NCBI GenBank assembly: GCA_963748105.1
Contig: CAVVHP010000003.1
Span: 29,179 to 93,178 of the forward strand
DNA length: 64,000 bases
Source: JAKAGZ01 sp963748105
GTDB taxonomy: Bacteria; Bacteroidota; Ignavibacteria; Ignavibacteriales; Ignavibacteriaceae
Reading direction: 5' to 3'
Shown here: piece after piece, positions 18,754 through 28,292 of the stretch
Numbering within the stretch: position 1 is the first letter of the stretch
Layout of the letters: each line of letters opens with the position of its first letter
Notes under the pieces: model-generated
What the model was told of the DNA's origin: nothing
Seen by the model: the letters and a program-made list of their open reading frames with translations, nothing else
Database searches by the model: none
Program-made: the position numbers and the translations under genes

Positions 18754-21522
18754 CTACTTCAACAATATCATCTTCTTCGACTGTACAAAACTACCCGCCT
18801 GTATTCTGTAAATATATGTACCGCTTGCAAGATTTGATGCGTTAAAATCTACTGTATGAACACCTGCAGCCAGATCCCGATTAACTAATTCTTTTACCTT
18901 TCTTCCTGTAATATCATAAATAGTTAATTTAACATTACTGGATGAAGGCAGGTTAAATTTAATTTTTGTAGACGGATTAAACGGGTTAGGATAATTCTGA
19001 TTCAATGCATAATCCGTAGGTATACTTGATGTTTCTGATTCTATGCCAGTCACCTGGGTTGCACTATAAACACCACCACCATGTGTTGCAACTACAACTA
19101 ATCCATCAGATTCTCTATGATCAATCATTCCACAAATATTATTTGCTATTGTAGCAGGCCCCTCCTGTGCCCAAACAGTTGAAGAGCCATTCAAAGTAGT
19201 TGTTGAATACAAACCAACACTTGTGCCTACAAAATATGTTGGCGAACCACCAAAGTTTGAAATTGTTGCCCATCTTACAGAAGGACCATCAGTAGATGGT
19301 TCAAGGTTACCGCCTCCATTTGTCCAGGTTGGTGTTGCACTGGTTGCATTTGATGTATAAAAGATACTTGCAACATTATAACTTGAAAAAACAACCATTA
19401 TCTTATTTGCATCAGTTGAACTCACTGCTATACAACTAACATAACCGCCGGAAGGGAAAGAAGCACCAGAGATATTTACCGGTGTAGGATTACCACTATT
19501 AGCGCTATCAATCCTGAAAACTTGTCCAGCATTATTTCCATAAAAAACAATATTGGCTGGTGTCGTTGATGCTGATACTGCAGTAATTGTATTTCCATTA
19601 TTGGTATTAGTTAATTTTGTCCAATTAGTTGTTGCCGGACTATTACTATATAGTGGGATTTGTGTCAAATTAGTATTCCTCCACAAATCTTTTTGAGCAG
19701 CTAAATACATCATATCAGTATTGTTAGGATCAAGTATATACGGAGGAATAAATAAAAAATTTGTTTTATTAGAAGCTAAAGGACTCACATTGGCCCAGGC
19801 AGAATAATTACCTGATTTATCCAAAACCTCACGGTAAATTGTTCCAAGTTGACTTGTCACATAATAAGATGTTCTGCCGTTTGCAATAGCTGCAAATGCA
19901 CCATCCCCGCTTCCAACAGAAACCCAGGGTGTTGCAACATTGGTGGAATTTGTAAAATACATTCCATTATCTTGCAAGCCCCCCAATAAGACACTATTAC
20001 CACTTGTCCCATGATCCAAAGCTATCGAATAAAATTGGGATGTTTGGTAACCTGAACTAATATCTGTCCAAGAAACAGACGGTGAACTAACATCATTTGT
20101 TTTCTTAATTCCACCATCAGAGCCAGATAACAATACTTTAGAATTTGAAGGTAAAAATGCAAGAGAATGCTGGTCCGGGTGGTGATTTGTATATAGAGCA
20201 TAGGAATTAACATTCCCTGAAGTGTAACCACCTATCCAGTCTCCCACAACAAAAGCACTACTAAATCCATCAGTTGTTCTATATAAACTTGTTCCACCAT
20301 ATACAACAAAGTTCTCATCATCGGGCTTAACTTTTATAACCAGGTCATATGAACCCTGAGAATCAAAATCTCCTGTTGATCCACCTAACGAAGGCCTAGC
20401 TGATGTTTTATCATTCCAGTAACTATCACTGGCTCCATTCCCACTTCCAGGATAAGTATACAACCATATTTTACAATTTGAGGCACTGGAAGTACCCGTT
20501 TCATTTAAAAAATAAACCTTATTTTCATTTGAAGGAGCTACGGCTAAAACGGTTCTGGTTGAGTTTGTGGACCAGGTTGACGGCGAAATATTAGTCCAGT
20601 TTAACCCATCAGTGGATCTATAAACACCCCGGCGTCCCCGCCACTTGTGTTACCCGCAAGTGTAGCATAAACTACACCAGTCGAGGTAATTGCAACATCT
20701 GAAAAACTACCTTATGTACCGCCCAGTACTTTTGTCCAGGTAGATCCCCCGTTATTTGATCGATAAATTCTTGCATAAGTAGCGGCATAAACTATTGACG
20801 AATCAGTTCTACTTGGATCTATGGCAATTGTAAACACTATATCAAAATATTGGTCGAATGAAGTTATTGCTCCACCGGTATTTGATAAAAGGGTCCAGTT
20901 AACTCCTTTATCAGTAGACTTAAATATACCCTCCCCATAATAGAAGGCACCACCTCCACTCGCACTATTGCCACTATATTCTCCTGTTCCATAATACCAT
21001 GTATCTGTATGACCACTTCTCGTATCTTGAGCAACACAGGTAACACTCAACTCACTACTATTGGAGGCAGATTTAGTCCAGTTTGTGCCTCCGTCAGTTG
21101 AACGCCAAAGCCCACCGCATATACCTCCGGCTATAAGATTGATATTGTGCATTTGTAAACATCAATTGCTAAAGCTCTGGTCCTTCCGCCCTGATTAACC
21201 GGGCCCCGTGATACCCAGGTTAAAGCCTGAGTTTTATTACCTTTTAATAAAGAATTCTTTCCATCAAGTTTTGGAAGCGTTCGGGCATATTTTAATTCGC
21301 GCGACCTGATCCCGGCAGGTATAGTTCCGGTTTTAGGATCTTTAAGCATATTAAATTCATACTCAGCCCTAGCAGTCAGATCTTCTCCTTCATTTGATAC
21401 TGCTGAATATTTTTCAGGTTGAATTCCTTTTTTTATTAGGTCGCTTTTTACCTGGATATTGTAAAAAACAACCGAAAGACAATAAGCCCAATTGAAAAAA
21501 TTAGTAAGTTTTTGACCTTCAT
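18754..21522 (-). pseudogene. BNR-repeat T9SS protein, multiply frameshifted paralogue of 22306-25065
   Basis: Full-length relative of the next intact gene, broken by four frame changes: near 21475 (in the signal peptide), near 21150, near 20708 and near 20630. The pieces keep collinear order. From the ATG at 21522: MKVKNLLIFSIGL, then KYSAVSNEGEDLTARAEYEF and SRGPVNQGGRTRALAIDV, then IAGGICGGLWRSTDGGTNW, then VYATLAGNTSGGDAG, then the longest open part (18754-20463) carrying WTDISSGYQTSQFYSIALD, and a T9SS sorting domain (NYPNPFNPSTKIKFNLP). Length without lesions is ~920 aa, like its paralogue. Four lesions in one gene point to genuine decay more than to base errors, but see the window-wide frameshift note. 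Confidence 0.8.
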
Positions 21523-21585
21523 TATTATACCTATTGTTATTGTTAATTAATCTTATATGCATATACAGTATATTCTGGCTGGTTA

Positions 21586-22008
21586 CTACCCGCCATTTGG
21601 GGTGCATGTGCCTACTAAAGCTTCAAATTTATCTCCAACATTTAATCCCGGGTAGGATTCATCCATATTGGGAAACATCTCTTTTGTCGTCTTATTAAGA
21701 GTAAAGGCAAATTTTATTTCAACATCTTTACCAGTTGAGATTACCGGAAATGCCGAACCATATTTAATTGAATTTACTTTTACATTTGCAATACAGGGAT
21801 ATTCTGAACAAGGCCCGTTCGCCTCTTTTTGAACTGGTAAAATTTCTACAACTGTTCCGTTTATATAGGCGTGGCCCGGCGGTACTGTATCCGGTTTTTG
21901 GAGTTCCGGTTTTTCATTATCTTTTGTCACTTCTTTATTACAATTAAATGAAACTAAAACAAATGAGATGAATGAAAGAAAAAGAAAAGAGTAGAGAAAT
22001 CTCTTCAT
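21586..22008 (-). CDS. Small exported (probable lipoprotein) protein of unknown function
   Basis: 140 residues with a hydrophobic N-terminus (FLYSFLFLSFISFVLVSFNC) ending in a Cys at residue 23, consistent with a loose Bacteroidota lipobox. The mature part begins with a Lys/Glu/Pro linker (KPELQKPDTVPPGH) and then a small beta-rich domain with two further cysteines (GPCSEYPCIANVKV) and a final CTPNGG. No family recognised. It lies immediately upstream of the broken BNR gene in the same direction, so it may have formed a transcript with it. Confidence 0.7.
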   Translation of the reverse strand: MKRFLYSFLFLSFISFVLVSFNCNKEVTKDNEKPELQKPDTVPPGHAYINGTVVEILPVQKEANGPCSEYPCIANVKVNSIKYGSAFPVISTGKDVEIKFAFTLNKTTKEMFPNMDESYPGLNVGDKFEALVGTCTPNGG

Positions 22009-22217
22009 AATGTTGCCCTTCTTGATAGTGGATAAAAATACAAAACCCCGAATTTTTTAAATATAAGATGTTGTCTGAATGAGTAGAAAAGAAAAAACCC
22101 TTGTTAATTAGTGGTAGGACTTATGCTACCGAACATCACATTTACAGAAATTAATATGGAAAATTATTCCAATAAGATCAAGAAGATTATTTATCATATT
22201 TTGCTCAAAATCGGGAT

Positions 22218-22243
22218 AAAAAAACCGGATTTGAACAATCCGG
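22218..22243 (-). terminator. Rho-independent terminator of the BNR/T9SS gene
   Basis: On the minus strand: GCCGGATT / AATCCGG type stem (CCGGATT at 22225-22231, AATCCGG at 22237-22243) followed by TTTTTTT. It sits ~65 bases beyond the stop of the gene ending at 22306. Confidence 0.8.
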
Positions 22244-22305
22244 CTTAAAATGAATGGTGGTGCTCAATAATTCAACAATAATTATCTTTGATCCGGGGAA
22301 TTAAA

Positions 22306-25065
22306 TTATCGTATAAGAATCATTTTTTTAGTTTGCACAAAACTTCCTGATGATAACCTGTAAAAATATACGCCGCTTGCCAGTTTAGATGCATCAAAAT
22401 TTTCTGTGTATTGGCCAGCCGCCAAATTACTATCCAATAGCTTCGTAACTTCCCTTCCAAGGTTATCGTAAACAATAATCTTTACATTTCCCGTGGTAGG
22501 AATTGCAAATTTTATTTTTGTAGAAGGGTTGAACGGGTTAGGGTAATTCTGGGATAATAAATAAGATGACGGTGTAACTACATTATCATTTTCAATTTCG
22601 GTAGTAATAGTGCTGCTGTAAACTCCGTTTGCATGTGTGGCAACAACAATCACTCCATCTGAATTCCTTGTAAGAACCATAGAACAGACAACATTACCAA
22701 TCGTATTTGCACCTATCTGTGTCCAGGTTACGGTACCTGTTAAACTGTTTGTAGAATATAAACCGGTACTTGTTGCGGCATAGTAAGTATAATTACCGCC
22801 TACCTTAGCAATTGAAGCCCAGCGAACAGAAGGACCGTTGCCGGTGCCGTCAGGATTTTGTTCGAGCGTTCCACTTACATTTGACCATGTTGTACCCCCA
22901 TCGGAAGTGTAGAATATACTTTTTACTTCATAGTTTGAAAATACCAGCATAGCATTATCTGCGTTTGTAGGATCAACTGCTATGCAATAAACGTATGCGC
23001 TAACGGGAAAACCTTTGCCTGTCCAGACATCAGTTGCTGAAGGATCACCGGTATTGGCGCCGTCAACTCTATAAACTTTTCCATCTGAGGTTCCGTAATA
23101 AAGCCTGTTAGCCGGGGTAGTTGAAATTCCAACTGCAGAGGTAGCAGAACCTTTATCCGTATTTGTCATATTGGTCCAGTTAACACTTGTTTTATTCTGG
23201 CTACCTGTAGGAACTCCTGTAATATCGCTGTTACGCCAGATGGTATTTCCAATGGGCATATATAAGATTTTGCCGTTCGGATCAAGCGCAAATGGATTAA
23301 TAAAAGTGAATCCTGTTGCGCCCGAAGGCTGAAGAGTTGCAAAATCAGTTGTATTTCCATTAGCATCCAATATTAATCTATTTATACCACCATTCTGTGT
23401 TTCAATTAAATACGAGCTTTTGTCGCTGGCAACTGCAGTAAACCCGCCATCACCTCCAAAAGGTAACTCAACCCAATTAACCGTCCCGCTTGTTGAATTA
23501 GTATAATAATTCCCATTATCCTGCAAACCACCTATAATAATAGGATCTGATGCTGTTGTTGGATTAATTGCAACGGAATAAAACTGAGAAGTGATATAAC
23601 CGATACTAATATCTGTCCATACATTAGGGTTTGCTGTAATATCAGCAGATCTGCTGACACCGCCGTCGTGACCGGAATAAGCAATTTTATTATCTACACC
23701 TGAAAATGCAAATGAATGATTGTCGGGATGGTGATTAGTATAACCGTTAACATCATCAGTAATTGCATATCCGCCAATCCAATTTACGGCAGTGTTTAAG
23801 ACCTTGGTTTCCATACCATCAGTTGACCTGTATAAATTAGTGCCGCCGAATACAACAAAATTTGCGTCATCCGGTTTTACCTTTATAACCATATCATAGG
23901 CACCCTGTGACGTATAACCGGCAACATTGGCGGATGAAGCCGGCATGTTAGAAGTTTTATCCACCCAGTTTGTTCCGCCATCAGTTGACTTCCATATCAT
24001 GTTTTCATCGTTTTCAGGTGCCGGGCCCACATTTCCGCTGCCCGGAGTATTCGCGAGAATGTAAAGTCTGTTGGGATCAGAATTTCCAACTGCAATAACT
24101 ATTCTGGTATAGGTACCCGGAAAACCTGCCGGCGTAATGCTCGTCCAGGTTGCCCCATCATCAGTTGATTTCCACAACCCCTCATCAGTATTTCCGCTAC
24201 TAATTGAAGCGTAAAATATACCGTTTTTGTCAACAATTACATCACTCGCCTGGGAGTTTGAAAGCGCGCCTTTCACTAAAGTCCAGTTATTTCCACCATC
24301 AGTACCTGCGCTCCTTTGAAGTGTAGCAGAGGCAGCAGCCACAACCGTACCTGTTGCCGGACTTACAGCAATATTGTACACATATTGAAAAGCCGAAGTG
24401 AATTGCTGCGGACTATTTGCTGCTGTATTCGTTAACAGTGTCCAGGAGTCACCATTATCAATCGACTTAAAAATTCCGTTTCCTAAAAAAAATGCCCCCC
24501 CTTCTCCGTTAGCCGAATTACCAAATGACTCACCTGTGCCTACATACCAGGTGGATTCAGAACCAGTTTTCGTATCCTGCGCAATGCATGATGCGTTATG
24601 CAGCTGCGAACCAGTAATTTTTTGACTCCAGTTAGCGCCATCATCGATCGATTTCCAAATTCCACCGGTAATACCACCTGCAATTAAAGTGACATTTCCT
24701 GCCGTGCTTTTTACATCAACCGCAAGAGCCCTTGTTCTTCCACCCCGGTTCACCGGTCCGCGTGAGGCAAAGGTGAGATCAGTAGTTTTGCCTAATGAAT
24801 TTTTACCCACATTTGACATAGTTTTTGCAAATTCTAGTTCCCTGTTCCTGATGTTGTTAGGAATTTTTCCGGTAGCAGGATTTTTCAGCATATTAAGTTC
24901 CCACTGCGCTCTTGCAACCGGGTTTTCAGACTTTTCAGTCTCTAAACTGTAAGCATCAGGGTCGGTGACTTTTTTGTCAATATCCTTTTTCATACGGATA
25001 TTAAAAAGTACAGCGGCCACTATAAAAATGCTTAAAGCAAATAATAGTAGTCTTTTTGTTTTCAT
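22306..25065 (-). CDS. Secreted BNR/sialidase-like repeat protein with T9SS sorting domain (intact copy)
   Basis: 919 residues from ATG 25065, chosen because GGAGGG lies 7 bases upstream and a signal peptide follows (MKTKRLLLFALSIFIVAAVL). Residues ~25-100 carry a conserved pre-region (ARAQWELNMLKNP ... FASRGPVNRGGRTRALAVDV). The body has many BNR/VPS10-like repeats (KSIDDGANW, KSIDNGDSW, KSTDDGATW, KSTDGGTNW, SDGGTTW) forming one or two beta-propellers. The last ~85 residues are a T9SS type-A domain (NYPNPFNPSTKIKFAIP ... LASGVYFYRL). It should be exported to the surface; no catalytic residues are evident. A broken paralogue lies downstream and a truncated one upstream. Confidence 0.88.
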   Translation of the reverse strand: MKTKRLLLFALSIFIVAAVLFNIRMKKDIDKKVTDPDAYSLETEKSENPVARAQWELNMLKNPATGKIPNNIRNRELEFAKTMSNVGKNSLGKTTDLTFASRGPVNRGGRTRALAVDVKSTAGNVTLIAGGITGGIWKSIDDGANWSQKITGSQLHNASCIAQDTKTGSESTWYVGTGESFGNSANGEGGAFFLGNGIFKSIDNGDSWTLLTNTAANSPQQFTSAFQYVYNIAVSPATGTVVAAASATLQRSAGTDGGNNWTLVKGALSNSQASDVIVDKNGIFYASISSGNTDEGLWKSTDDGATWTSITPAGFPGTYTRIVIAVGNSDPNRLYILANTPGSGNVGPAPENDENMIWKSTDGGTNWVDKTSNMPASSANVAGYTSQGAYDMVIKVKPDDANFVVFGGTNLYRSTDGMETKVLNTAVNWIGGYAITDDVNGYTNHHPDNHSFAFSGVDNKIAYSGHDGGVSRSADITANPNVWTDISIGYITSQFYSVAINPTTASDPIIIGGLQDNGNYYTNSTSGTVNWVELPFGGDGGFTAVASDKSSYLIETQNGGINRLILDANGNTTDFATLQPSGATGFTFINPFALDPNGKILYMPIGNTIWRNSDITGVPTGSQNKTSVNWTNMTNTDKGSATSAVGISTTPANRLYYGTSDGKVYRVDGANTGDPSATDVWTGKGFPVSAYVYCIAVDPTNADNAMLVFSNYEVKSIFYTSDGGTTWSNVSGTLEQNPDGTGNGPSVRWASIAKVGGNYTYYAATSTGLYSTNSLTGTVTWTQIGANTIGNVVCSMVLTRNSDGVIVVATHANGVYSSTITTEIENDNVVTPSSYLLSQNYPNPFNPSTKIKFAIPTTGNVKIIVYDNLGREVTKLLDSNLAAGQYTENFDASKLASGVYFYRLSSGSFVQTKKMILIR

Positions 25066-25420
25066 GAGTTTCCCTCCATGATTATTGATAAGTAATTTAT
25101 TTAATTCCCCTGAATGCAATTCATTTAAGTTTATGGTTACGCTGATAATTAACGGACCAGATTCAAAAAATTAATAAACCTGTAAGGGAACTATATTTTA
25201 GACCACAAAGAGAAATGATTTAAATGGGTTATGGTTTTAAATTGAACTACACATAGTGCCGGATAATGAAAAATATTTTGTCATTTCCATTTAATTCAAT
25301 TAAAACCAACGAGGGTATTCCGGTCATTGCCGGTATGGAACCAGGTTTTAAAGAAGTAAACATTATAAACTTAGGCGCAGGTAATATATTATTAATTTCT
25401 GAATATGCAATAACATTTAT

Positions 25421-25455
25421 TAAAAAATAAATGCCGGATTTTAACAAATCCGGCA
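25421..25455 (-). terminator. Terminator behind the truncated T9SS remnant
   Basis: TGCCGGATTT / AAATCCGGCA, 10-bp stem with a TAAC loop, and an A run on the plus strand (T run on the minus strand). The position relative to the remnant's stop (~88 bases) parallels the terminator behind the intact paralogue. Confidence 0.7.
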
Positions 25456-25542
25456 TAAAAAGAGGGTGTGATGATTATTTCAACAACAATTTTCCCGGGC
25501 GTTGACAATTTATGCTTTGCCCGGAAAACTACCATTATAAAT

Positions 25543-25752
25543 TTACTTCAGGAGGATCATCTTTTTAGTCTTCACAAAACTTCCCGACTTAATTCTGAAA
25601 TAATAAACTCCGCTGGAAAGTCTTGAAGCGTCGTTGTTCTCTGTGTACTGCCCCGCAGCTAATTGTTGATCAAGCACTTTTGCTACCTCCCTTCCAAGGT
25701 TATCGTAAACAGTAATCTTTAGATTGCCGGACGTCCAGATAGCGAATTTTAT
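25543..25752 (-). pseudogene. C-terminal T9SS sorting domain remnant of a third BNR paralogue
   Basis: Minus-strand translation gives a nearly complete sorting domain (GNLKITVYDNLGREVAKVL, AAGQYTENNDASRLSSGVYY, SFVKTKKMILLK, stop at 25543). It resembles the end of the 22306 gene very closely (YDNLGREV, AAGQYTEN, TKKMIL shared). Upstream of ~25750 the similarity stops abruptly and a plus-strand TPR-like remnant follows, so the rest of the gene has been deleted. Confidence 0.75.
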
Positions 25753-25933
25753 TCAGTGTTTATAAATTATATCGTTATGAAAAGGATATTCCTTTTCAAC
25801 TTATTTTTCACAGAAAATATCCGCTGAAAAATATTTTAAGGATGCATACGGTAATATGGCAACAGCGTATTATAATCCGGGTAAAAACGCAAAAGTAACT
25901 AAATTAATGTAGAGGGCGCACCGGATTAGTACG

Positions 25934-26185
25934 AATGGCTCAACTGCATACAACTATTACAAAAATTATTATTACAATCCTGAAACGTTAAAGGAAATAT
26001 TCGCAAAATTGCAGGAAGCTATTAAAGTAAATCCCCGTGAACTTATTACTTATTATTTCCTCGGATTAAAATATCTAAAGAAGAATAATCAGAATTTGGG
26101 GTTGGAATTTATTTGGAAAGCTACTCAACTCAGCAATTTATCCGCAATTAATTATTTGAAAGCCAGAAAAGATACCGGGCAATAA
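25934..26185 (+). pseudogene. C-terminal remnant of a TPR-like protein
   Basis: Open plus-strand frame without a start: YYYNPETLKEIFAKLQEAIK, VNPRELITYYFLGLKYLKKN, LGLEFIWKATQLSNLSAI, ending KDTGQ at the TAA 26183-26185. The helix-turn-helix hydrophobic pattern and 'xAIKVNPxxxxxYYxLGxxYL' are TPR-like. A matching but out-of-frame piece just upstream (about 25828-25905: FKDAYGNMATAYYNPGK) suggests more of the same gene. It abuts the deleted end of the T9SS remnant. Confidence 0.5.
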
Positions 26186-26329
26186 TAGCCGTTTTTCAAG
26201 GCCTTAAAATTTTATAAATCTTTCCTACTATTCTGTAATTATTCAAATATCTGAATTCTTTAATTTGTATAAAACAATTGTGAACGTATGGTTCAATCGT
26301 CTCCCATTATTGGGAAATCATTTTGGCCT

Positions 26330-26371
26330 AAAGCCATAAAACCGGATTTTTTACTAAAAAATGGCTTTTTT
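26330..26371 (+). terminator. Hairpin with T tract, possible terminator
   Basis: AAAGCCAT (26330-26337) pairs with ATGGCTTT (26361-26368) followed by TTT; the loop itself contains ATTTTTT/AAAAAAT. It lies downstream of the TPR remnant and ~60 bases upstream of the copper island's first gene, so it could insulate the island or act as a leader hairpin. Confidence 0.45.
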
Positions 26372-26429
26372 AGAAATGGCACTCATATTGTAATTGTAAA
26401 TTAGATTATAAAGAGTATTTTTATCGTCA

Positions 26430-26861
26430 ATGTTTAAGAAAATATCCATATTAACACTTTTGCTGCTCTTCTTCGTTTCCACAACGGGATTGCCACTTAC
26501 TATTCATTTCTGTAATATGACGGAAAAGGAAATGAGTGATACCTGTCCAATGCAGAAATCTGAAATGCAGTTGGAAAATATGCATTCAAACTGCAGCAAT
26601 GAAAATCCCTCAGATGATAATGTTTGTATGGAAATGCAGAGCTGCTGCAAAACTGAGACAATAATTGCGGGCGTTAAAGATTCTTTTATATCAGATAAGA
26701 CTGAGATACAAAAAAATTTAGTCCCTGGATTAAATCCTGTTTCTCAATTTGCTAATATTATTATCCCGCAAACAATTTCAGTTTATTCTTTTATCAATAC
26801 TTCTTCACCCCTGCTTTCGGACAACCATCTTTATAACCTCACCACCGTCCTGCTGATTTAA
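26430..26861 (+). CDS. HYC/CC-motif Cys/Met-rich exported protein (HYC_CC_PP-like)
   Basis: 143 residues. N-terminal hydrophobic signal (ISILTLLLLFFVSTTGLPL) followed by IHFC (His26, Cys28) and a later CC pair (Cys72-Cys73) in QSCCKTE; with Cys39, 55 and 66 and nine Met before residue 70 it is rich in soft-metal ligands. This matches the small Bacteroidota family named for HYC, CC and PP motifs, of unknown function but commonly next to metal-efflux genes. Here it stands directly upstream of the CusC-CusB-CusA genes, supporting a role in periplasmic copper or silver handling. The family name is recognised; the metal role is inference. Confidence 0.65.
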   Translation: MFKKISILTLLLLFFVSTTGLPLTIHFCNMTEKEMSDTCPMQKSEMQLENMHSNCSNENPSDDNVCMEMQSCCKTETIIAGVKDSFISDKTEIQKNLVPGLNPVSQFANIIIPQTISVYSFINTSSPLLSDNHLYNLTTVLLI

Positions 26862-26987
26862 TACTACCTCGATAATACTATCCGGGTTCCAGGATTGCTC
26901 TATACTTCCGTTATCCTGTTACACCAATTCAATTTTTTTAATAAAAAATCTTGAACGATGATCGTATACAATTATTGAGGATTTCAG

Positions 26988-28262
26988 ATGAAAAAAATAT
27001 TTCTAATATGTTTAACAACTTTCGGGCTGATTAGCCTTAGCACAACCGGCGCACAGACTGCAAGCTTGGACTCGTTGGTTAATAAAGCTATAAGGGTTAG
27101 TCCGAAACTTGCAATGCTCCGTGCAAAAAGAAACGTTGCGGAAAACAAGATCCCGCAGGTTTCCAATCTGCCGAACCCGATGCTGATGCTGGGGCTTATG
27201 AATCTTCCCACTAATTCATTTTCCTTTAACCAGGAACCGATGACACAGAAAGTAATCGGACTGCAGCAGACCATCCCATTCCCGGGCAAATTATCAGCCA
27301 TGGAAGACGCCGCTTCGATAGATACTTTAATAGTAGATAAGGAAATAAAAGACGCGGAAAATGAAATCAGGAAAAATGTAAAAGAAAAATACTACTCGCT
27401 CAGCTTCTTCAGAAAAAGCCTGATGTATGCCAAGGAAAATAAAAACCTGCTTGAAAAAATTTCCGATGTTGTAAGCACGAAGTATTCCGTATCTACAGCC
27501 AGCCAGCAGAACTTAATAAAAGTGCAGCTGGAAATAACTAATTTATCAGATAAGATTGAAGACCTCAAAAGTAAGGAAGGTTCAGCGCTTTCGTCTTTGA
27601 ATGCTTTCCTTCTGCAGGACGCAAACACACGGATTGCAACAGAAACATATGATACTATAGACACAGTAGATTTAACTGTAAAACAGCTTGATTCTTTGGC
27701 AAAAGCACACAGGCCATACCTTCAGGGTATACAGCTTTCACAGGAAAAAGGAAAACTGAAGCAAAGTGCGGCTGAAAAAGATTACCTGCCGAATTTTACC
27801 CTGGGCATTCAATACGGTCAAAGAGATAAATTACAAAAAACAGGTATGTCACAGAGTGATTTTCTTTCATTTTCTCTCGGTGTTTCTCTTCCGATAAATT
27901 ATGGAGGTAAGATATCATCCAAAGTACAGGAAGCAACTTCTATCCAGGAATTATACAATCAACAATATTACCAGGCTTTCCAGTACCTGGACGGTGTATT
28001 CGGAACAACAGTTACCGACCTCAATTCAATAAAGAGCAGGATGAAATTATTTGAAACAGGTCTGCTGCCGCAGGCTCGTCAAAATCTTAACTCAGCACTA
28101 TCAAGCTACCAGGTAAACGCTGTCGATTTTATAAACGTAATTGATGCGCAAAATCAGCTTTATATGATAGAGACTAAACTGTATAAACTAAAAACGGATT
28201 ACCTGAAAAAAATAGCTGAATTAGAATTTTTAACCGGGACAAGCCTGCCTGCCGGTAGGTAG
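26988..28262 (+). CDS. TolC-family outer-membrane efflux protein (CusC/CzcC-like)
   Basis: 424 residues with a signal peptide (KKIFLICLTTFGLISLSTTG). Two tandem OEP repeats: long amphipathic helices with the typical motifs ISPKLAMLRAKRN-like (VSPKLAMLRAKRNVAEN), LPNPMLMLGLMNLPTN, GLQQTIPFPGKL, and in the second half SFSLGVSLPINYGGKI and INVIDAQNQLYMIETKLY. This trimeric channel should connect the CusB/CusA pair to the outside. RBS AGGA precedes the ATG; the CusB start follows 30 bases after its stop, so these genes form one operon. Confidence 0.88.
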   Translation: MKKIFLICLTTFGLISLSTTGAQTASLDSLVNKAIRVSPKLAMLRAKRNVAENKIPQVSNLPNPMLMLGLMNLPTNSFSFNQEPMTQKVIGLQQTIPFPGKLSAMEDAASIDTLIVDKEIKDAENEIRKNVKEKYYSLSFFRKSLMYAKENKNLLEKISDVVSTKYSVSTASQQNLIKVQLEITNLSDKIEDLKSKEGSALSSLNAFLLQDANTRIATETYDTIDTVDLTVKQLDSLAKAHRPYLQGIQLSQEKGKLKQSAAEKDYLPNFTLGIQYGQRDKLQKTGMSQSDFLSFSLGVSLPINYGGKISSKVQEATSIQELYNQQYYQAFQYLDGVFGTTVTDLNSIKSRMKLFETGLLPQARQNLNSALSSYQVNAVDFINVIDAQNQLYMIETKLYKLKTDYLKKIAELEFLTGTSLPAGR

Positions 28263-28292
28263 ATTTAGAAAATAAATTTTGGAGAATAGAAA

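Larger units (their letters stand above)
25066..26429. other. Gene-poor region of ~1.36 kb holding two gene remnants and two hairpins
   Basis: It holds the 3' remnant of a BNR/T9SS paralogue (25543-25752, minus), its terminator (25421-25455), a TPR-like 3' remnant (25934-26185, plus) and a hairpin at 26330-26371. The rest (25066-25420, 26186-26329) shows nothing I can support. Confidence 0.6.

Noticed and set aside
25266..25430. A 54-codon plus-strand open frame (KNILSFPFNSIKTNEGI...)
   Set aside because: No ribosome site and no recognisable family; the region is dominated by remnants, so coding is not supported.
26330..26371. Metal-responsive riboswitch upstream of the copper island
   Set aside because: Only one simple AT-rich hairpin with a T run; no known riboswitch core is visible.
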